A stretch of DNA of 64,000 bases from Fuerstiella marisgermanici (GCF_001983935.1 NZ_CP017641.1:2232001-2296000), one strand, 5' to 3'; positions 49,736-61,300 are shown, counted from the first letter of the stretch. Program-made: numbers and translations. The notes: generated by a model not told the origin, from the letters alone.

Positions 49736-49975
49736 GGAATCCTTGACGAAAGATACTGGCAAAGACCGAAATCGGCCCTGATGAATGGTCTTTATTAGGC
49801 GAACCGGGAAGGGTAGCGTATCACCAGCGTTCTTTGCCAGAACAGGTCAACAGATTTCGTAATCCAGGATCATTTGTTCGAATGAAAACGAACAACCATA
49901 AACACAATGTACGGCGAACGCAGGATCAGATACAGTCCGGGGACGTATGCGCTGTCTCAACAAGTTGACCTATCA

Positions 49976-51232
49976 ATGACCGAAAACCTGCCTACTCTTG
50001 ATCGTGACGCCATCCTGAAATGGATTCACGAAAACGTACCAGTCGATGAATTCGCCGGACGCAAAGTTCTGCTGATCGTACCGGACAGCACACGTACTGC
50101 TCCGTTGCCGATTTTGTTCCCGGCGTTGCGGAAGTTACTGGGGCCGGCCTGCAAACAATTAGACCTGCTGGTGGCGTTGGGCACTCATCCGCCCATGCCG
50201 TTGCAAAAGATTCGCTCAATGCTGGGCATCGCCGACGACGACCCGTGCGACGATGTCGGCTTGTTCAACCATGAATGGGACAACCCCGATGCGCTGGCGA
50301 CAATCGGTACATTGACCGAAGCTGAGACCCGCGAAATTTCCAACGGCGTGCTTGCTCAGGAAGTGCCGGTTGAGATCAATAAACGAGTTCTGGATTACGA
50401 CGTCGCTCTTATTGTTGGCCCGGTTTTTCCGCACGAAGTCGTTGGCTTCAGTGGCGGCAACAAATACTTTTTCCCCGGCGTTTCCGGCCCGAGGCTGCTG
50501 AATTTCTTTCACTGGCTGGGAGCGTTAATCACCAACGTGGGGATCATCGGCATTCAGGACACACCTGTTCGTCAGGTCGTCAATCGCGCCGCAAAGCTGG
50601 TTCCCATCGAACGCCGGTGCCTGGCCTTCGTCGTCGCGGCGAATGCATCGCCGTACGGCATGTTTTACGGAACGCCGGAAGAAGCATGGAAGGGCGCGTC
50701 TGAGCTATCGGGCCGAGTTCACATCAAACGTTTTTCCAAGCCCTTCAAGCAGGTGCTGTCGTGTGCTCCGGAAATGTACGATGAACTTTGGGTGGCCGGA
50801 AAGTGCATGTACAAGCTGGAACCCGTCGTCGCAGACGGCGGCGAACTGATCATCTACGCCCCGCATATGAAAGACGTCTCGGTCACTCACGGCGCCGCCA
50901 TTGAAGCGGTCGGTTATCACGTGCGAGACTACTTCACCAAGCAGTGGGACAAATTCAAGCATCATCCGTGGGGCGCTTTGGCACATTCGACTCACGTGCG
51001 TGGCAGCGGTGAATTTGTCGACGGTGTCGAGAAACCTCGCGTGACCGTGACAGTCGCGTCTCAGATTCCTCGTGAAGTTTGCGAACGAATCAACCTCGCC
51101 TACCGAGATCCCGCCACGATCGATGTGGAAGCCTTCGCCAACCGCGAAGACGAAGGTGTGTTGCTGGTGCGAAAAGCGGGCGAACATTTGCACCGTTTGG
51201 AAGACGGTGTGAGCACACAATACCAAGAGTAA
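49976..51232 (+). CDS. LarA-family (lactate racemase-like) protein
   Basis: 418 residues from ATG 49976; the frame extends to 49907 without family likeness. It matches the nickel-pincer lactate racemase family: an N-terminal alpha/beta domain with VLLIVPDSTRTAP and LVALGTHPPMP, a central GPVFPHEVVGFSGGNKYFFPGVSG, and a C-terminal domain. LarA racemises lactate, and relatives act on other 2-hydroxy acids; the substrate is not predictable. The cofactor genes larBCE are not visible here. No signal peptide. It is followed after about 115 bases by manA on the same strand. Confidence 0.88.
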   Translation: MTENLPTLDRDAILKWIHENVPVDEFAGRKVLLIVPDSTRTAPLPILFPALRKLLGPACKQLDLLVALGTHPPMPLQKIRSMLGIADDDPCDDVGLFNHEWDNPDALATIGTLTEAETREISNGVLAQEVPVEINKRVLDYDVALIVGPVFPHEVVGFSGGNKYFFPGVSGPRLLNFFHWLGALITNVGIIGIQDTPVRQVVNRAAKLVPIERRCLAFVVAANASPYGMFYGTPEEAWKGASELSGRVHIKRFSKPFKQVLSCAPEMYDELWVAGKCMYKLEPVVADGGELIIYAPHMKDVSVTHGAAIEAVGYHVRDYFTKQWDKFKHHPWGALAHSTHVRGSGEFVDGVEKPRVTVTVASQIPREVCERINLAYRDPATIDVEAFANREDEGVLLVRKAGEHLHRLEDGVSTQYQE

Positions 51233-51347
51233 GGCATAGCCAGGATCAAGTTGGTCTTTTTGGTGGCCTGACTTTCCGAGTCGGGCGCAGCGAAAATCCC
51301 GACTTGGACAATCAGGCGACAATCTGTTTCTGAACCCGGAGTAAGCG

Positions 51348-52322
51348 ATGGAGCCGCTGATCTTTGAACCGCTTCTGAAGCAGATTCGCTGGGGCGGGCG
51401 GAAACTGGGCACGATGCTCAACAAGCCGCTCGGCGACGCCGACGACTATGCCGAGAGTTGGGAAATTGCCGACCAGCCGAGTGGCCAAAGCGTCGTCGCG
51501 AGCGGCGAGTTCGCTGGGAAAACGCTGACAGAACTGATCGCGGAACATTCCGTTGAGCTGTTAGGCGATCACAGCAAGGCGACTCAATTTCCGCTGCTGA
51601 TCAAATATCTGGATGCCAACGATTGGCTGTCTCTGCAGGTGCACCCCAACGATCACCAGGCCGCACAGTACGACGCTGATGAAAATGGCAAGACTGAGGC
51701 CTGGGTCATTCTGGATGCGGAGCCCGACAGTCAAATCTGCGCCGGCTTGAAAGCTGACATCACGCGCGAGCAGTTTGAAAAGCATCTGCACGCGGGCACG
51801 GTTGAAGAAGCCTTGCACATGATTCCCGCGAAGATCGGAGACTGCATATTCGTCCCCGCTCAAACGGTGCATGCACTCGGCCCCGGCATCCTGCTGGCGG
51901 AAGTGCAGCAACAAAGTAACCTGACGTTTCGCCTTTACGACTGGGGCCGCATGGGCAGCGATGGTCAGCCACGTGAGATTCATGTTGAGGAATCGCTGGC
52001 GTGCATCGACTTTGAGCGCGGCCCCGTGAATCCGGCGACGCCAGTCCAGTTGTCAGACGGCAAACATCACTTTGAAGAAGTCGTTCGCTGTGACTACTTC
52101 GTCATTCGGCGGCACAAAGCGGTCGACGAATTCCGCCTGAAGCTGCACAACCGTTTTCGGATTCTCATGCTGCTCGAAGGCCAGGCCGAAGTGACGACCA
52201 GCTCGGGAAGCGTCCAACTATCGAAGGGCACAACAGTGCTTCTGCCCGCCGCGACGGAAATTGCCACAGTCATACCGAACGGCCGTATTCAACTGCTGGA
52301 AATCGACGCACCTGTGGCGTAA
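51348..52322 (+). CDS. manA: Class I mannose-6-phosphate isomerase
   Basis: 324 residues. Interconverts mannose-6-phosphate and fructose-6-phosphate in the cytoplasm, feeding GDP-mannose synthesis or mannose catabolism. The cupin fold carries zinc ligands: the Gln and His of SLQVHPND, a Glu (TEAWVIL) and the His of VPAQTVHALGPG. The C-terminal cupin is shorter than in the E. coli enzyme, as is usual for this short subtype. CGGAG lies six bases before ATG 51348. Neighbours are a LarA-family gene and a DUF1501 gene on the same strand. Confidence 0.95.
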   Translation: MEPLIFEPLLKQIRWGGRKLGTMLNKPLGDADDYAESWEIADQPSGQSVVASGEFAGKTLTELIAEHSVELLGDHSKATQFPLLIKYLDANDWLSLQVHPNDHQAAQYDADENGKTEAWVILDAEPDSQICAGLKADITREQFEKHLHAGTVEEALHMIPAKIGDCIFVPAQTVHALGPGILLAEVQQQSNLTFRLYDWGRMGSDGQPREIHVEESLACIDFERGPVNPATPVQLSDGKHHFEEVVRCDYFVIRRHKAVDEFRLKLHNRFRILMLLEGQAEVTTSSGSVQLSKGTTVLLPAATEIATVIPNGRIQLLEIDAPVA

Positions 52323-52477
52323 TGGGCATTCAAAGTGTTACGTTTTCTTTGGGTTCTGACTTGGTTAAAATCTTTCGACGCGAAGGGCGTTGGGCGTTCA
52401 GTGTTGATTGAGCCGACACGCAAGGCACGCATCCGTTTTTGAAACTGCCGATCTGAAAAACGCGAGGGAGTCCCAAT

Positions 52478-53761
52478 ATGAGGCGACGAAACTTTCTGCA
52501 AACGACATCTGTCTCAGCCGCACTGGCCAGCGGACTCCCGTTGCAGGATGCGCTTGCATACCAGCCTCAGCCCATGGGAAAAGCCGAACACTGCATCATG
52601 ATCTGGCTGGGCGGCGGGATGGCTCAGATCGACACCTTCGATCCCAAAGCGATGGGCGATGCGAAGGCAAAGAAAGCCGGATCGTACTACCCTGCCATCG
52701 ATACCGCCGTCAGCGGTGTTCAGGTTTGCGAACACCTGAAGGAATCCGCAAAGCTGATGGATCGAATCACCGCGCTGCGTACTGTCCATCACAATGTTGT
52801 GGATGAACACGCGGCCGCGACGAACCGCATGCACACGGGGCGAGTCACCAGCGGGACAGTGCAATACCCATCGCTGGGTTCGATGATCGCTCACGAACGA
52901 GGTGCCGCGTCGCCTGGCGTTCCGGCCTACATGTTGATCGGGTATCCGAACCTGACGCGCGGTCCAGGTTTTCTGGGTCAGAAAGGTGGCTTCGTTTATT
53001 TGACCGATGTCGAAAGTGGCCCCGCTGGCCTGGCACGTCCGGCCAGCATTGGCACGACTCGGCAATCACGGCGCGAACGACTGTTGGAAACGGTCCGCAC
53101 GGCCGGTGAGCAGCGTTTTGCAGGCGACGCGCTATTTGAAGAATACAACTCTGCAATGGCAGAAAGCCTCCGGCTATCGGGACCGGAATTCATGAAAGTC
53201 TTCGACCTGAAGACGGAATCGGACGACGTGCGAACTGAATACGGCGAAGGGTTTGGACAGCGCATGCTGCTGTCACGGCGACTGTGCGAAGCCGGTGTCC
53301 GGTTTATCGAAGTGTCTCACAACATGAACTTCCGCAACGGCACCGGCTGGGACACTCACAACGACGGTCAGTTGAACCAGCACTTGCTCATTCAGGAACT
53401 CGACCAGTCGCTGGCCGCTTTGATACGTGACCTGGAAGCTCGGCAGATGCTGGACAAGACACTGATCGTCATCAATTCTGAATTCGGTCGCCCAGCTCAA
53501 TTCGATTCCGGGGGCGGTCGTGGCCATCATTCGAAGTGCTTCAGCATGGTGCTGGCCGGCGGCGGCCTGAATCATTGCGGTGCGTATGGAGTCAGCGACG
53601 AACTGGCCATGGAGCCCGTGGAGAATCCAGTCGGCGTTCCCGATGCGTTCGCGACAATCCTCGCCTGTCTGCAGATTGATCCCACAAAGAACCTGTACGA
53701 CGGAGACCGCCCAGTGCCAATCACGGACCAGGGCCAGGCGATTAAGCGGCTACTAACATAA
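52478..53761 (+). CDS. Tat-exported DUF1501 protein
   Basis: 427 residues. Begins [19 protein letters not shown], a twin-arginine signal, so it should be exported folded. The DUF1501 body follows ([18 protein letters not shown], then [19 protein letters not shown], and [20 protein letters not shown]), a family with an alkaline-phosphatase/sulfatase-like fold. In Planctomycetes it usually sits next to a DUF1549/DUF1553 cytochrome gene; none is adjacent here. GAGGGAG lies seven bases upstream of ATG 52478. Activity not established. Confidence 0.92.
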   Translation: MRRRNFLQTTSVSAALASGLPLQDALAYQPQPMGKAEHCIMIWLGGGMAQIDTFDPKAMGDAKAKKAGSYYPAIDTAVSGVQVCEHLKESAKLMDRITALRTVHHNVVDEHAAATNRMHTGRVTSGTVQYPSLGSMIAHERGAASPGVPAYMLIGYPNLTRGPGFLGQKGGFVYLTDVESGPAGLARPASIGTTRQSRRERLLETVRTAGEQRFAGDALFEEYNSAMAESLRLSGPEFMKVFDLKTESDDVRTEYGEGFGQRMLLSRRLCEAGVRFIEVSHNMNFRNGTGWDTHNDGQLNQHLLIQELDQSLAALIRDLEARQMLDKTLIVINSEFGRPAQFDSGGGRGHHSKCFSMVLAGGGLNHCGAYGVSDELAMEPVENPVGVPDAFATILACLQIDPTKNLYDGDRPVPITDQGQAIKRLLT

Positions 53762-54001
53762 CACCGGATTTCAGGTCTGCCGTGCGTGAAGACATGTAAG
53801 CGGCGAATGCTCAAAATTTCAGGCGCCGTCGAAGCAACAGCGAAATGCCGGTGGCGTGAACAGCGTTGCCTCGCGGTATCGAGTGACAATTCACGACAAC
53901 CCATCGGCGATCAGCTCGAAACCTCGCGGCCAGTCTGCTAGAAGGCGTTCGTTTATTTTGACTTTGGTCGCCTTTGACCTGATTCTCTGAAAGCCAACTC
54001 T

Positions 54002-54730
54002 ATGAGCCGCCATGATGGCCGCACTGTTGATCAACTTCGCCCGATCAGCGTACAACGCGGGTTCACAAATACTTCTGCCGCCAGCGTTCTGATTCAGGCA
54101 GGCGACACCATGGTGCTGTGTACTGCCAGCGTGCAAAACAGCGTTCCACCGTGGCGGATGCCGCGAAACGAAGGCGAGACGGCTCAGGGTTGGGTGACCG
54201 CCGAATACAACATGCTGCCCGGCAGCACAACGCCCCGCAAACAGCGAGACCGCAGCAAAGTTGACGGTCGCACCACAGAAATCCAGCGTCTGATCGGCCG
54301 CAGCCTGCGAGCCGCCGTGGACTTTGGCGTTCTGGGCGAACACACCATCACGATCGACTGCGACGTGCTGCAGGCTGACGGGGGAACTCGCACGCTTAGC
54401 GTCACCGGCGGATTCATCGCGCTGTGCGAAGCTGTGCATTCGCTGGGCATCAGCGGCACTGTGATCAAAGACAGCGTCGCCGCCATCAGCGTGGGAGTCG
54501 TCAACGGCACGCCGGTGCTGGACCTTGACTACCCGGAAGACAGCACGGCCGAAGTCGATATGAACGTCATCATGACGGGCAGTGGCAAGTTCATCGAAGT
54601 GCAGGGCACGGCCGAAGGCGAACCATTCGATTTCGAGACCCTGCAGGCTCAACTGGCTCTGGCAAAAAGCGGCATTGAACAATTGACCGACATTCAGAAG
54701 AATTCGCTGGCCGAAGCATGGCCGTTTTAG
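54002..54730 (+). CDS. rph: Ribonuclease PH
   Basis: 242 residues. A phosphorolytic 3'-5' exoribonuclease that trims the 3' end of tRNA precursors in the cytoplasm, working as a hexamer. Family segments are [20 protein letters not shown] and [20 protein letters not shown], with a conserved [20 protein letters not shown] near the C-terminus. Standard length. ATG 54002 has only a weak ribosome site. It lies 40 bases upstream of the POT transporter gene on the same strand and may be cotranscribed with it. Confidence 0.96.
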   Translation: MSRHDGRTVDQLRPISVQRGFTNTSAASVLIQAGDTMVLCTASVQNSVPPWRMPRNEGETAQGWVTAEYNMLPGSTTPRKQRDRSKVDGRTTEIQRLIGRSLRAAVDFGVLGEHTITIDCDVLQADGGTRTLSVTGGFIALCEAVHSLGISGTVIKDSVAAISVGVVNGTPVLDLDYPEDSTAEVDMNVIMTGSGKFIEVQGTAEGEPFDFETLQAQLALAKSGIEQLTDIQKNSLAEAWPF

Positions 54731-54770
54731 TAAGTCATCCGAGCATACGCACAAGAATAAGACCACTTCC

Positions 54771-56810
54771 ATGACTGATGGCAAATACCGTTCTGTGCCC
54801 GAAGAAACCGCCGGGTTGCCCAAAGGTGTGAAGTACATCATCGGGAACGAAGCGGCCGAACGCTTCAGTTTCTACGGAATGCGCACGATCCTTGTCGTGT
54901 TCATGACCAAGTACCTGCACTACATGGTCGATGGCGAAGTCGGCACAGAAATGAGTGACGCTCGCGCGAACGAGTACTACCACAACTTTGTCGCGGCAAC
55001 TTACTTCTTTCCCATCCTGGGTTCGTTTCTGTCCGACGTCCTGATCGGCAAGTATCGCACGATCCTTTCGCTATCGATCGTGTACTGCCTGGGCCACCTT
55101 GCGTTGGCGCTGATGGGCGGAGCAGGTTTGGAGCCTTCACAATGGCTGTTGCTGGGCCTGTTTCTGATCGCCCTCGGCAGCGGCGGCATCAAGCCGTGCG
55201 TTTCCGCTCATGTCGGCGACCAGTTTGGCAAGAAGAACAGCCACTTGATGACTCGCGTCTTTCAGTGGTTTTACTTCGCAATCAACTTCGGATCGACCGC
55301 TTCCACGTGGCTCACACCAGTCCTTTTGAAATGGTACGGCCCACACGTGGCGTTCGGCGTTCCGGGCGTCCTGATGGCGTTGGCAACGCTATTGTTCTGG
55401 ATGGGGCGCAATAAATTTATTCATGTGCCTGCTGGCGGGATGAAGTTCTTTAAGGAAACGTTCAGCCGAGAAGGCGTATTCGCGTTGTTGAAGCTTTCGA
55501 CAATCTACGCGTTTGTCGCCGTGTTTTGGGGACTGTTCGATCAGACGGGATCGTCATGGGTGATTCAAGCCGAGAATATGGATCGGCGATTCCTTGGTAT
55601 TGAATGGCTGCAATCGCAGATTCAAGTGATCAACCCGATCCTCGTCATGATGCTGATTCCGCTGTTCCAGTTTGTGATCTATCCGTCCGTCGACAAAGTG
55701 TTCAGGCTGACCAGCATTCGCAAAATTTCGATCGGCTTCTTCCTGACGGCCGCCAGTTTTGCCGTGGTCGCGATGGCTCAGGACCTGATCGATGGCGGTG
55801 CTACGCCGTCGATTGCCTGGCAGCTTTGGGCCTACGTGTTACTGACCAGTGGTGAGGTCATGATCTCAATCACGGGGCTGGAATTTTCGTACACTCAAGC
55901 GCCAAAGACGATGAAGTCTGTCATTATGGCGGTGTGGCTGTTTTCAGTCTCACTGGGCAACATCTTCACAAGCTTCGTGAACCATTCGATTCAGGTACCG
56001 GGCGTGAATCAGGTGGCTGCTGAGGTGAAGTCGCAGGAGCCAGATACCGAAGGCACGGTAGCCAACTGGAAGTTCAAAACGACCGCTCGACCAATCGGAG
56101 GCAGTGAAGAAGACGGCAAAACGATTACCGTGGCGGGCGTCGACGGCGAATACGGAACGACCGACGACATCGTGCTCCAGTTCAACGCGTTCAACAAGCT
56201 GGAAGATGTCGAAACGTCAGACAATGAAACGCTGGCAAACGCCTCCAAACTAATTGAAGAAGCCTTCTTCGCGTCTGCGACGGACGATGCCGACAAAGCT
56301 CTGCCGACTGAAGAAGAAGCTCAATCGCTGCTTGCGAATGAAACCGATTCTTACGGAAATCCGTTCACCTACAGTCAGCTTTCCCGCAACAACTTTCGCA
56401 TCACATCTGCTGGTGCGGACGGCAAAAACGAGACTCAATGGGACGTGATTCTGCGAGGAACCGTTAGCCGAGCCGACGTGAAAGACTCACAGGATCAGGC
56501 AGACGTTCCCTACGACTGGCTGGAACAACGCATCATTTCTATCCGAGGAGACGACGGGAAAGCTGAAGTCGATGCAGCTCGAGGCGATATACCGGATACG
56601 GAAATCAGTCACTCGATCACAGTGGGTGGCCAGGACACGCTGGAAGGTGGCGACTACTTCTGGTTCTGGACGTATACGATTCTGATTACCGCGATTCTGT
56701 TCGTGCCCGTGGGATACTTCTACAAAGAAAAATCCTACATACAGGCCGAAGGTGATGACCTGGAAGAAGAAGCGACTGCTGAAGCAACCGCCGGAGGACA
56801 CGATGCGTAG
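54771..56810 (+). CDS. POT-family proton-dependent peptide transporter with a large periplasmic insert
   Basis: 679 residues. The first ~405 are a normal POT/PTR2 major-facilitator transporter: FYGMRTILVVFMTKYL at the N-terminus, ALGSGGIKPCVSAHVGDQFG, and FSYTQAPKTMKSVIMAVW near TM11. The family is normally near 450-500 residues. Here a hydrophilic stretch of about 215 residues (roughly 410-625) separates TM11 from the last membrane helix (YFWFWTYTILITAILFVPVG). That loop should face the periplasm. It contains AGVDGEYGTTDDI and DSYGNPFTYSQL...ITSAGADGK, similar to the C-terminal calcium-loop region of the type II secretion pseudopilin GspG. Import of di- or tripeptides is expected from the family. 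Confidence 0.92.
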   Translation: MTDGKYRSVPEETAGLPKGVKYIIGNEAAERFSFYGMRTILVVFMTKYLHYMVDGEVGTEMSDARANEYYHNFVAATYFFPILGSFLSDVLIGKYRTILSLSIVYCLGHLALALMGGAGLEPSQWLLLGLFLIALGSGGIKPCVSAHVGDQFGKKNSHLMTRVFQWFYFAINFGSTASTWLTPVLLKWYGPHVAFGVPGVLMALATLLFWMGRNKFIHVPAGGMKFFKETFSREGVFALLKLSTIYAFVAVFWGLFDQTGSSWVIQAENMDRRFLGIEWLQSQIQVINPILVMMLIPLFQFVIYPSVDKVFRLTSIRKISIGFFLTAASFAVVAMAQDLIDGGATPSIAWQLWAYVLLTSGEVMISITGLEFSYTQAPKTMKSVIMAVWLFSVSLGNIFTSFVNHSIQVPGVNQVAAEVKSQEPDTEGTVANWKFKTTARPIGGSEEDGKTITVAGVDGEYGTTDDIVLQFNAFNKLEDVETSDNETLANASKLIEEAFFASATDDADKALPTEEEAQSLLANETDSYGNPFTYSQLSRNNFRITSAGADGKNETQWDVILRGTVSRADVKDSQDQADVPYDWLEQRIISIRGDDGKAEVDAARGDIPDTEISHSITVGGQDTLEGGDYFWFWTYTILITAILFVPVGYFYKEKSYIQAEGDDLEEEATAEATAGGHDA

Positions 56811-56892
56811 GCCGCTTTAGAATCGCGAAGGCAGCTACGTCTGCCCTCTATGCAGACAAGCGACCAGCGTAGACGACGAGTATCGGCCAGCA

Positions 56893-57954
56893 TTACACCG
56901 GTCGATGTCTGGCGTCCAACCTTAGCCAGTACAACAATTCGTGAATGAGTTTCAGCATCGTCTTGATGCGGCGTTCTGGTTCTCGTTGAATGCAGCGAAG
57001 GCAGAGCGTTTCCAGTGCCGAGGGAATATCCCGATCGGCCGCCACGATGCTCGGCGTGGGAGGTGGGTTGTTGACTTTGTTCTGCAGCATTTCGTCCAGA
57101 GTCTCGCCCCAGGCCAGTTGCTGCATGGTCAGCACTTCAAACAGAATGGCCCCCAAACTGTAGATGTCCGTGCTGTGATCCAGTTCGTCGCCCGCGATTT
57201 GTTCGGGCGACATGTATTGTGGCGTGCCGGGGTGTGAGTCCTTAGAACGCAGCGAGTTCACGTCGTCCACGTCTTCGGCACGAGCCAGCGTGCCGGGGCC
57301 ATCCTTGCTGCGAAGGCTGGCGAGTCCCCAATCCAGAAGCAACACTTCTCCATAGCCGCCCGTCACTATATTTTCCGGCTTCACATCACAGTGCACGACG
57401 CCGTGCACATGAGCGTAGCTTAAAACCTGACCAACCTGAATCACGACGTCGATCAGCCGATGAAGATCCCACGCTTTCTGCAGCGCCGGGTCACCGTTCA
57501 TCAAGCCGTCTAAAACTTCCCGCAATGTGGCGCCGCGCACCAGCTTCATTGTGAAGTAATAGTGCATTTTGGAATCGAAGCCCACCTCGTACACCGGCGC
57601 TGTATTGGGGTGCTGCAGCATGGCCGTGACACGAGCTTCTCGCAGAAATGCTTTCTGTTCCTCCGGGTCATCGGCAAACTCAGGACGCAGCGTCTTGTGG
57701 CACACAGTACGACCCAGGTGCATATCTTTGCACGACTGGATCAAGCACTTGCCGCCAAGAGCGATCTTGCGGAAGTAGATGTACCGAGTGTTATTCTTGA
57801 GCTGAGCGTCAGTCGGCAGACTCGCGTCTGTTTCTTCCAGAAAAATGTGAGACTTGTCGCTGGTGGGACGAGGATAGCTGGATGGCACAGTGAATGACTT
57901 TTCTGACAACTCGATTGCGAACAGAAAGATACAGAAGGTCGGGCATAACCTCAT
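56893..57954 (-). CDS. Serine/threonine protein kinase with unusual active-site motifs
   Basis: 353 residues from ATG 57954 (TTG 57966 is also open). The first ~55 residues include a hydrophobic stretch (LCPTFCIFLFAIEL) that may be a poor signal or mistranslated leader. The kinase domain (about 60-340) has a degenerate glycine loop (LGGKCLIQS), the ATP-binding lysine in VCHKTLRPEF, VVHCDVKPEN in place of HRD (Arg to Cys, near residue 188), and LLDWGLA in place of DFG. The catalytic and metal Asp residues are kept, and the APE equivalent MSPEQIAG is normal. It is probably active but atypical. No extracytoplasmic sensor domain. Divergent from the FtsK-like gene. Confidence 0.88.
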   Translation of the reverse strand: MRLCPTFCIFLFAIELSEKSFTVPSSYPRPTSDKSHIFLEETDASLPTDAQLKNNTRYIYFRKIALGGKCLIQSCKDMHLGRTVCHKTLRPEFADDPEEQKAFLREARVTAMLQHPNTAPVYEVGFDSKMHYYFTMKLVRGATLREVLDGLMNGDPALQKAWDLHRLIDVVIQVGQVLSYAHVHGVVHCDVKPENIVTGGYGEVLLLDWGLASLRSKDGPGTLARAEDVDDVNSLRSKDSHPGTPQYMSPEQIAGDELDHSTDIYSLGAILFEVLTMQQLAWGETLDEMLQNKVNNPPPTPSIVAADRDIPSALETLCLRCIQREPERRIKTMLKLIHELLYWLRLDARHRPV

Positions 57955-58319
57955 TGGTCGAGCCAAATGAACTTGGTGCTCACCTGCCCCGACTGCTTTG
58001 GGCGAGTTGAATTATAGAGAACCCGGCCGAATGCGACGCCGAAACAAGTCTGCTTTTCCTAAAACCCGGGCTTCTGCTCTGAATACCTCGCCATCAAAGT
58101 CTGCGGAAAACATAATGGCAATAGCCAGCCAAGCACCGTCACGGCAGGCCACGATTCAACGGAGTGTGCAAAAGGGAATGAGTTTGTGGCGGAAGATCGT
58201 ACGGGAACACCGTTAACGAAAGTACCCCATTCACTTGTGTAATATGGCCGTCCGGGGCGGTCGAAACCTGCGCAATGGGCTCGTAGCGCGATCGTGCATC
58301 AGCAACGGAACTTCGAAGT
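57955..58319. other. Divergent intergenic region, 365 bp
   Basis: Between the kinase (leftward) and the FtsK-like ATPase (rightward), so promoters of both should lie here and could be co-regulated. A 72-codon frame at 57998-58216 has no recognisable content. No hairpin or operator was identified. Confidence 0.5.
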
Positions 58320-61300
58320 ATGACGACTAACGAAATTTCACTCACCAATCAGCTCACTTCTGCGTCACAGAAGATTGCAGAATGCGAAGTGTTGCGCACG
58401 GAACTGCAACGTCTGCAAACGCACATGGAAACAGTCGTCGCAGAACGAGACCAGACGCTGGAATCGCTGCAACAGTCCGCTCTGACGAACATGCAGGCAG
58501 AACGGCAGAGAATTCACGACAACGCTGATCGCGAACTCGACACGCTGCGTCTTGACTGCAACTCACGGCGTGAAACGCTGCAGCAGAATCTCAAAACCAC
58601 CCTTCACCGACTGGTCGCCGACCTCGAAGTCGAAACGAACAATCTGGAAGAGCGGCGCAAGTCTGAGCTATGGGTCCTGCAGTCGGTAATGGATGAAGAC
58701 GGTGACGACAGCCCGGTTGTTCATTTCGAACGCGAAGCAGAAACCTTTGTCACTCAAAAAGCATTCCTAGACGAACGATTCGAAATTCTTCAGCAGCAGC
58801 TCAAAGATTCAGAACAGTATCTCGCCAACAGTCACGCAACGACCGAAACAGAACTTCCACCGCCGAACCTGAACGTCACGAAACGGCTCGAACTAAAAGA
58901 CGCCGCCGTTGAAGCGGGCAATCAGGCGCTGGCGGCCGCCGATGAAATCGAACGTCTGAAACTGCCCAGGTGGCTGCAGGGTTTTCGGATATGGGCTTTA
59001 AGTCTTCTTGCCTTTGTCGTGCTTTGGATTCCTATCGTCGCCGCAAGAGCCGACCTGCGACAGTTTATCAATCCGGAGTTAACCAAACCGGACTGGCAGT
59101 GGACCGCGATGGCCGCCCTGACCGCGGCCGTCATTGTGGTGCTGTTCGCCGTGTTGTCGTTGGTGTCGGCCCAGGCCTCGCTGCGAAGTCGGTTCCAGTC
59201 GATGCTGCAACACGTCAGCAATGCCAGGGCAGCGCGAACTGGTTGGGAACAGAAATCTCAACGCTACGTCGACCGAATGGAAGGGCAGGCCAGCGAATGG
59301 CGACTCGAAGTCGAACAGCGCCGTATTCAACAGACACAAAAACTTACCGAAGACATCGATTCGCGAATTGCGTCACTCCGCAATCAAACAGCCGCGCAAC
59401 AGGCCACCTTCGAAGGCGAAATTCAACGCCAAATTCAGCAAATTGATCACGAGTTGACTACAGCGGAGCAACGCATTGAAGCTCGCAAAGTGACTGACGT
59501 TCAACAGGCTCTGGATCGAACGAACATCGAACTCCAGACCGCTCGCGATACCTGCGAACAGCAAGCACAACGCACAATGGCTCGCGAACGCTTAGCGGAA
59601 GCCGAACTCATTGCGACGTGGCGAAGCATCATCGACGACTTGCGCACGACCGCGAAGGAAAGCAGCGTACTCGCGGCGGCAACTCGGCGTTGGCCGAAGG
59701 CTGGAACCGGTCAGTGGACACTTCCTACCGAAATGCCGACGCACCTTTCAGTCGGCGATCTGTTGACGACTGTCCCGAATATTCCCGACGCACTGCCTCG
59801 GCCCGAGCCATTCAATTTGTGTCTGGAAATGCCGGCGATTCTGCGATTCCCCACCGATACTTCGCTTCTTGTCGAACACGATTCCGCCGGACGCGACACA
59901 GCGCTCAGTTTCATTCGAACTCAGTTACTGCGGCTGCTGACAGTGATTCCGGCCGGGCGAATTCGCCTGACGTTAATCGACCCGGTTGGGCTGGGGCAAA
60001 GCTTCTCGGCAATGATGCACCTAGCCGATTTCGACGAGCTACTGATTCACAGTCGCATCTGGACGGACAGCACTCAAATTCGTGACCAACTTCAGAAGGT
60101 CACTGTTCATATGGAGAACATTTTTCAGACGTACCTGCGAAGTCAGTTCGACACGATCGAAGAATACAACGCATCAGCCGGCGAGGTGGCCGAACCGTAT
60201 CATTTTGTTGTCGTGGCCGGATTCCCGACCGCGTTCACCGACGAATCGGCGCGGCACCTGTCGTCAATTCTGACCAGCGGCCCTCGTTGCGGCGTTCACG
60301 CCATCGTCGCGTGGAATCCAACTATTGGCGTTCCACCATCGTTTGATGTGGACGACCTGACGAACACCTGCGTACGGTTTAAGGTGGACGGCGATGTCGT
60401 TCTGCCGCAGCAGCAATATTCAAAGGCGGTTCTGTTTGAACAGTACCCGGAACCCGCGGCCGAAACTTACGTTCAGCTTGTACGAGATGTCGGCGAACAA
60501 TCGCGAGACGCTCGGCGAGTGGAAGTTTCGTTCAACCGCATCGCACCACGCGAAGACGAGATCTGGAGTCATTCGACGGCGGACGGAATCGACTTTCCCA
60601 TCGGTCGCGCCGGGGCCGCTCGGCTGCAGTTTATGCGACTCGGCCGTGGCACGTCTCAACACGCACTGGTGGCGGGGAAAACGGGTTCCGGAAAGTCGAC
60701 ACTGCTTCATATTCTGATCACGAATCTGGCGTTGCACTACAGTCCGAACGAAATTCAGTTTTACCTGATCGACTTTAAAAAGGGCGTCGAATTCCGCACC
60801 TATGCGGCGCACAAACTGCCTCACGCGCGAGTCATCGCGATCGAGAGTGACCGGGAATTTGGCCTAAGCGTGCTGGAACGACTGGACGAAGTTCTACAGG
60901 AACGCGGCGAACTGTTTCGCGAACGCGGCGTGCAGGACGTGCCATCGTTTCGCAAGCAATTCCCGAGTGAACCGATGCCTCGCCTTTTGCTGTTGATCGA
61001 CGAATTTCAGGAATTCTTCGTCGCCGAAGACCGCGTTTCGGCACGAGCATCGTTGCTGCTGGACCGGCTGGTGCGGCAGGGGCGAGCGTTCGGAATTCAC
61101 GTACTGCTCGGATCGCAGACGCTTGGTGGAGCGTACTCGCTGGCTCGCAGCACGATGGGCCAGATCGCCGTGCGGATCGCGTTGCAATGCAGTGAAAGCG
61201 ACGCTCACTTGATCCTTAGCGAAGACAATCCCGCGGCTCGCATGCTGACGCGACCAGGCGAAGCGATCTACAACGACGCCAACGGACTGCGGCAGGGGAA

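Noticed and set aside
53891-54841. 316-codon frame antisense to rph
   Set aside because: It lies entirely over a clear RNase PH gene, is His/Arg/Ala-rich and has no family likeness; a shadow frame of high-G+C coding sequence.
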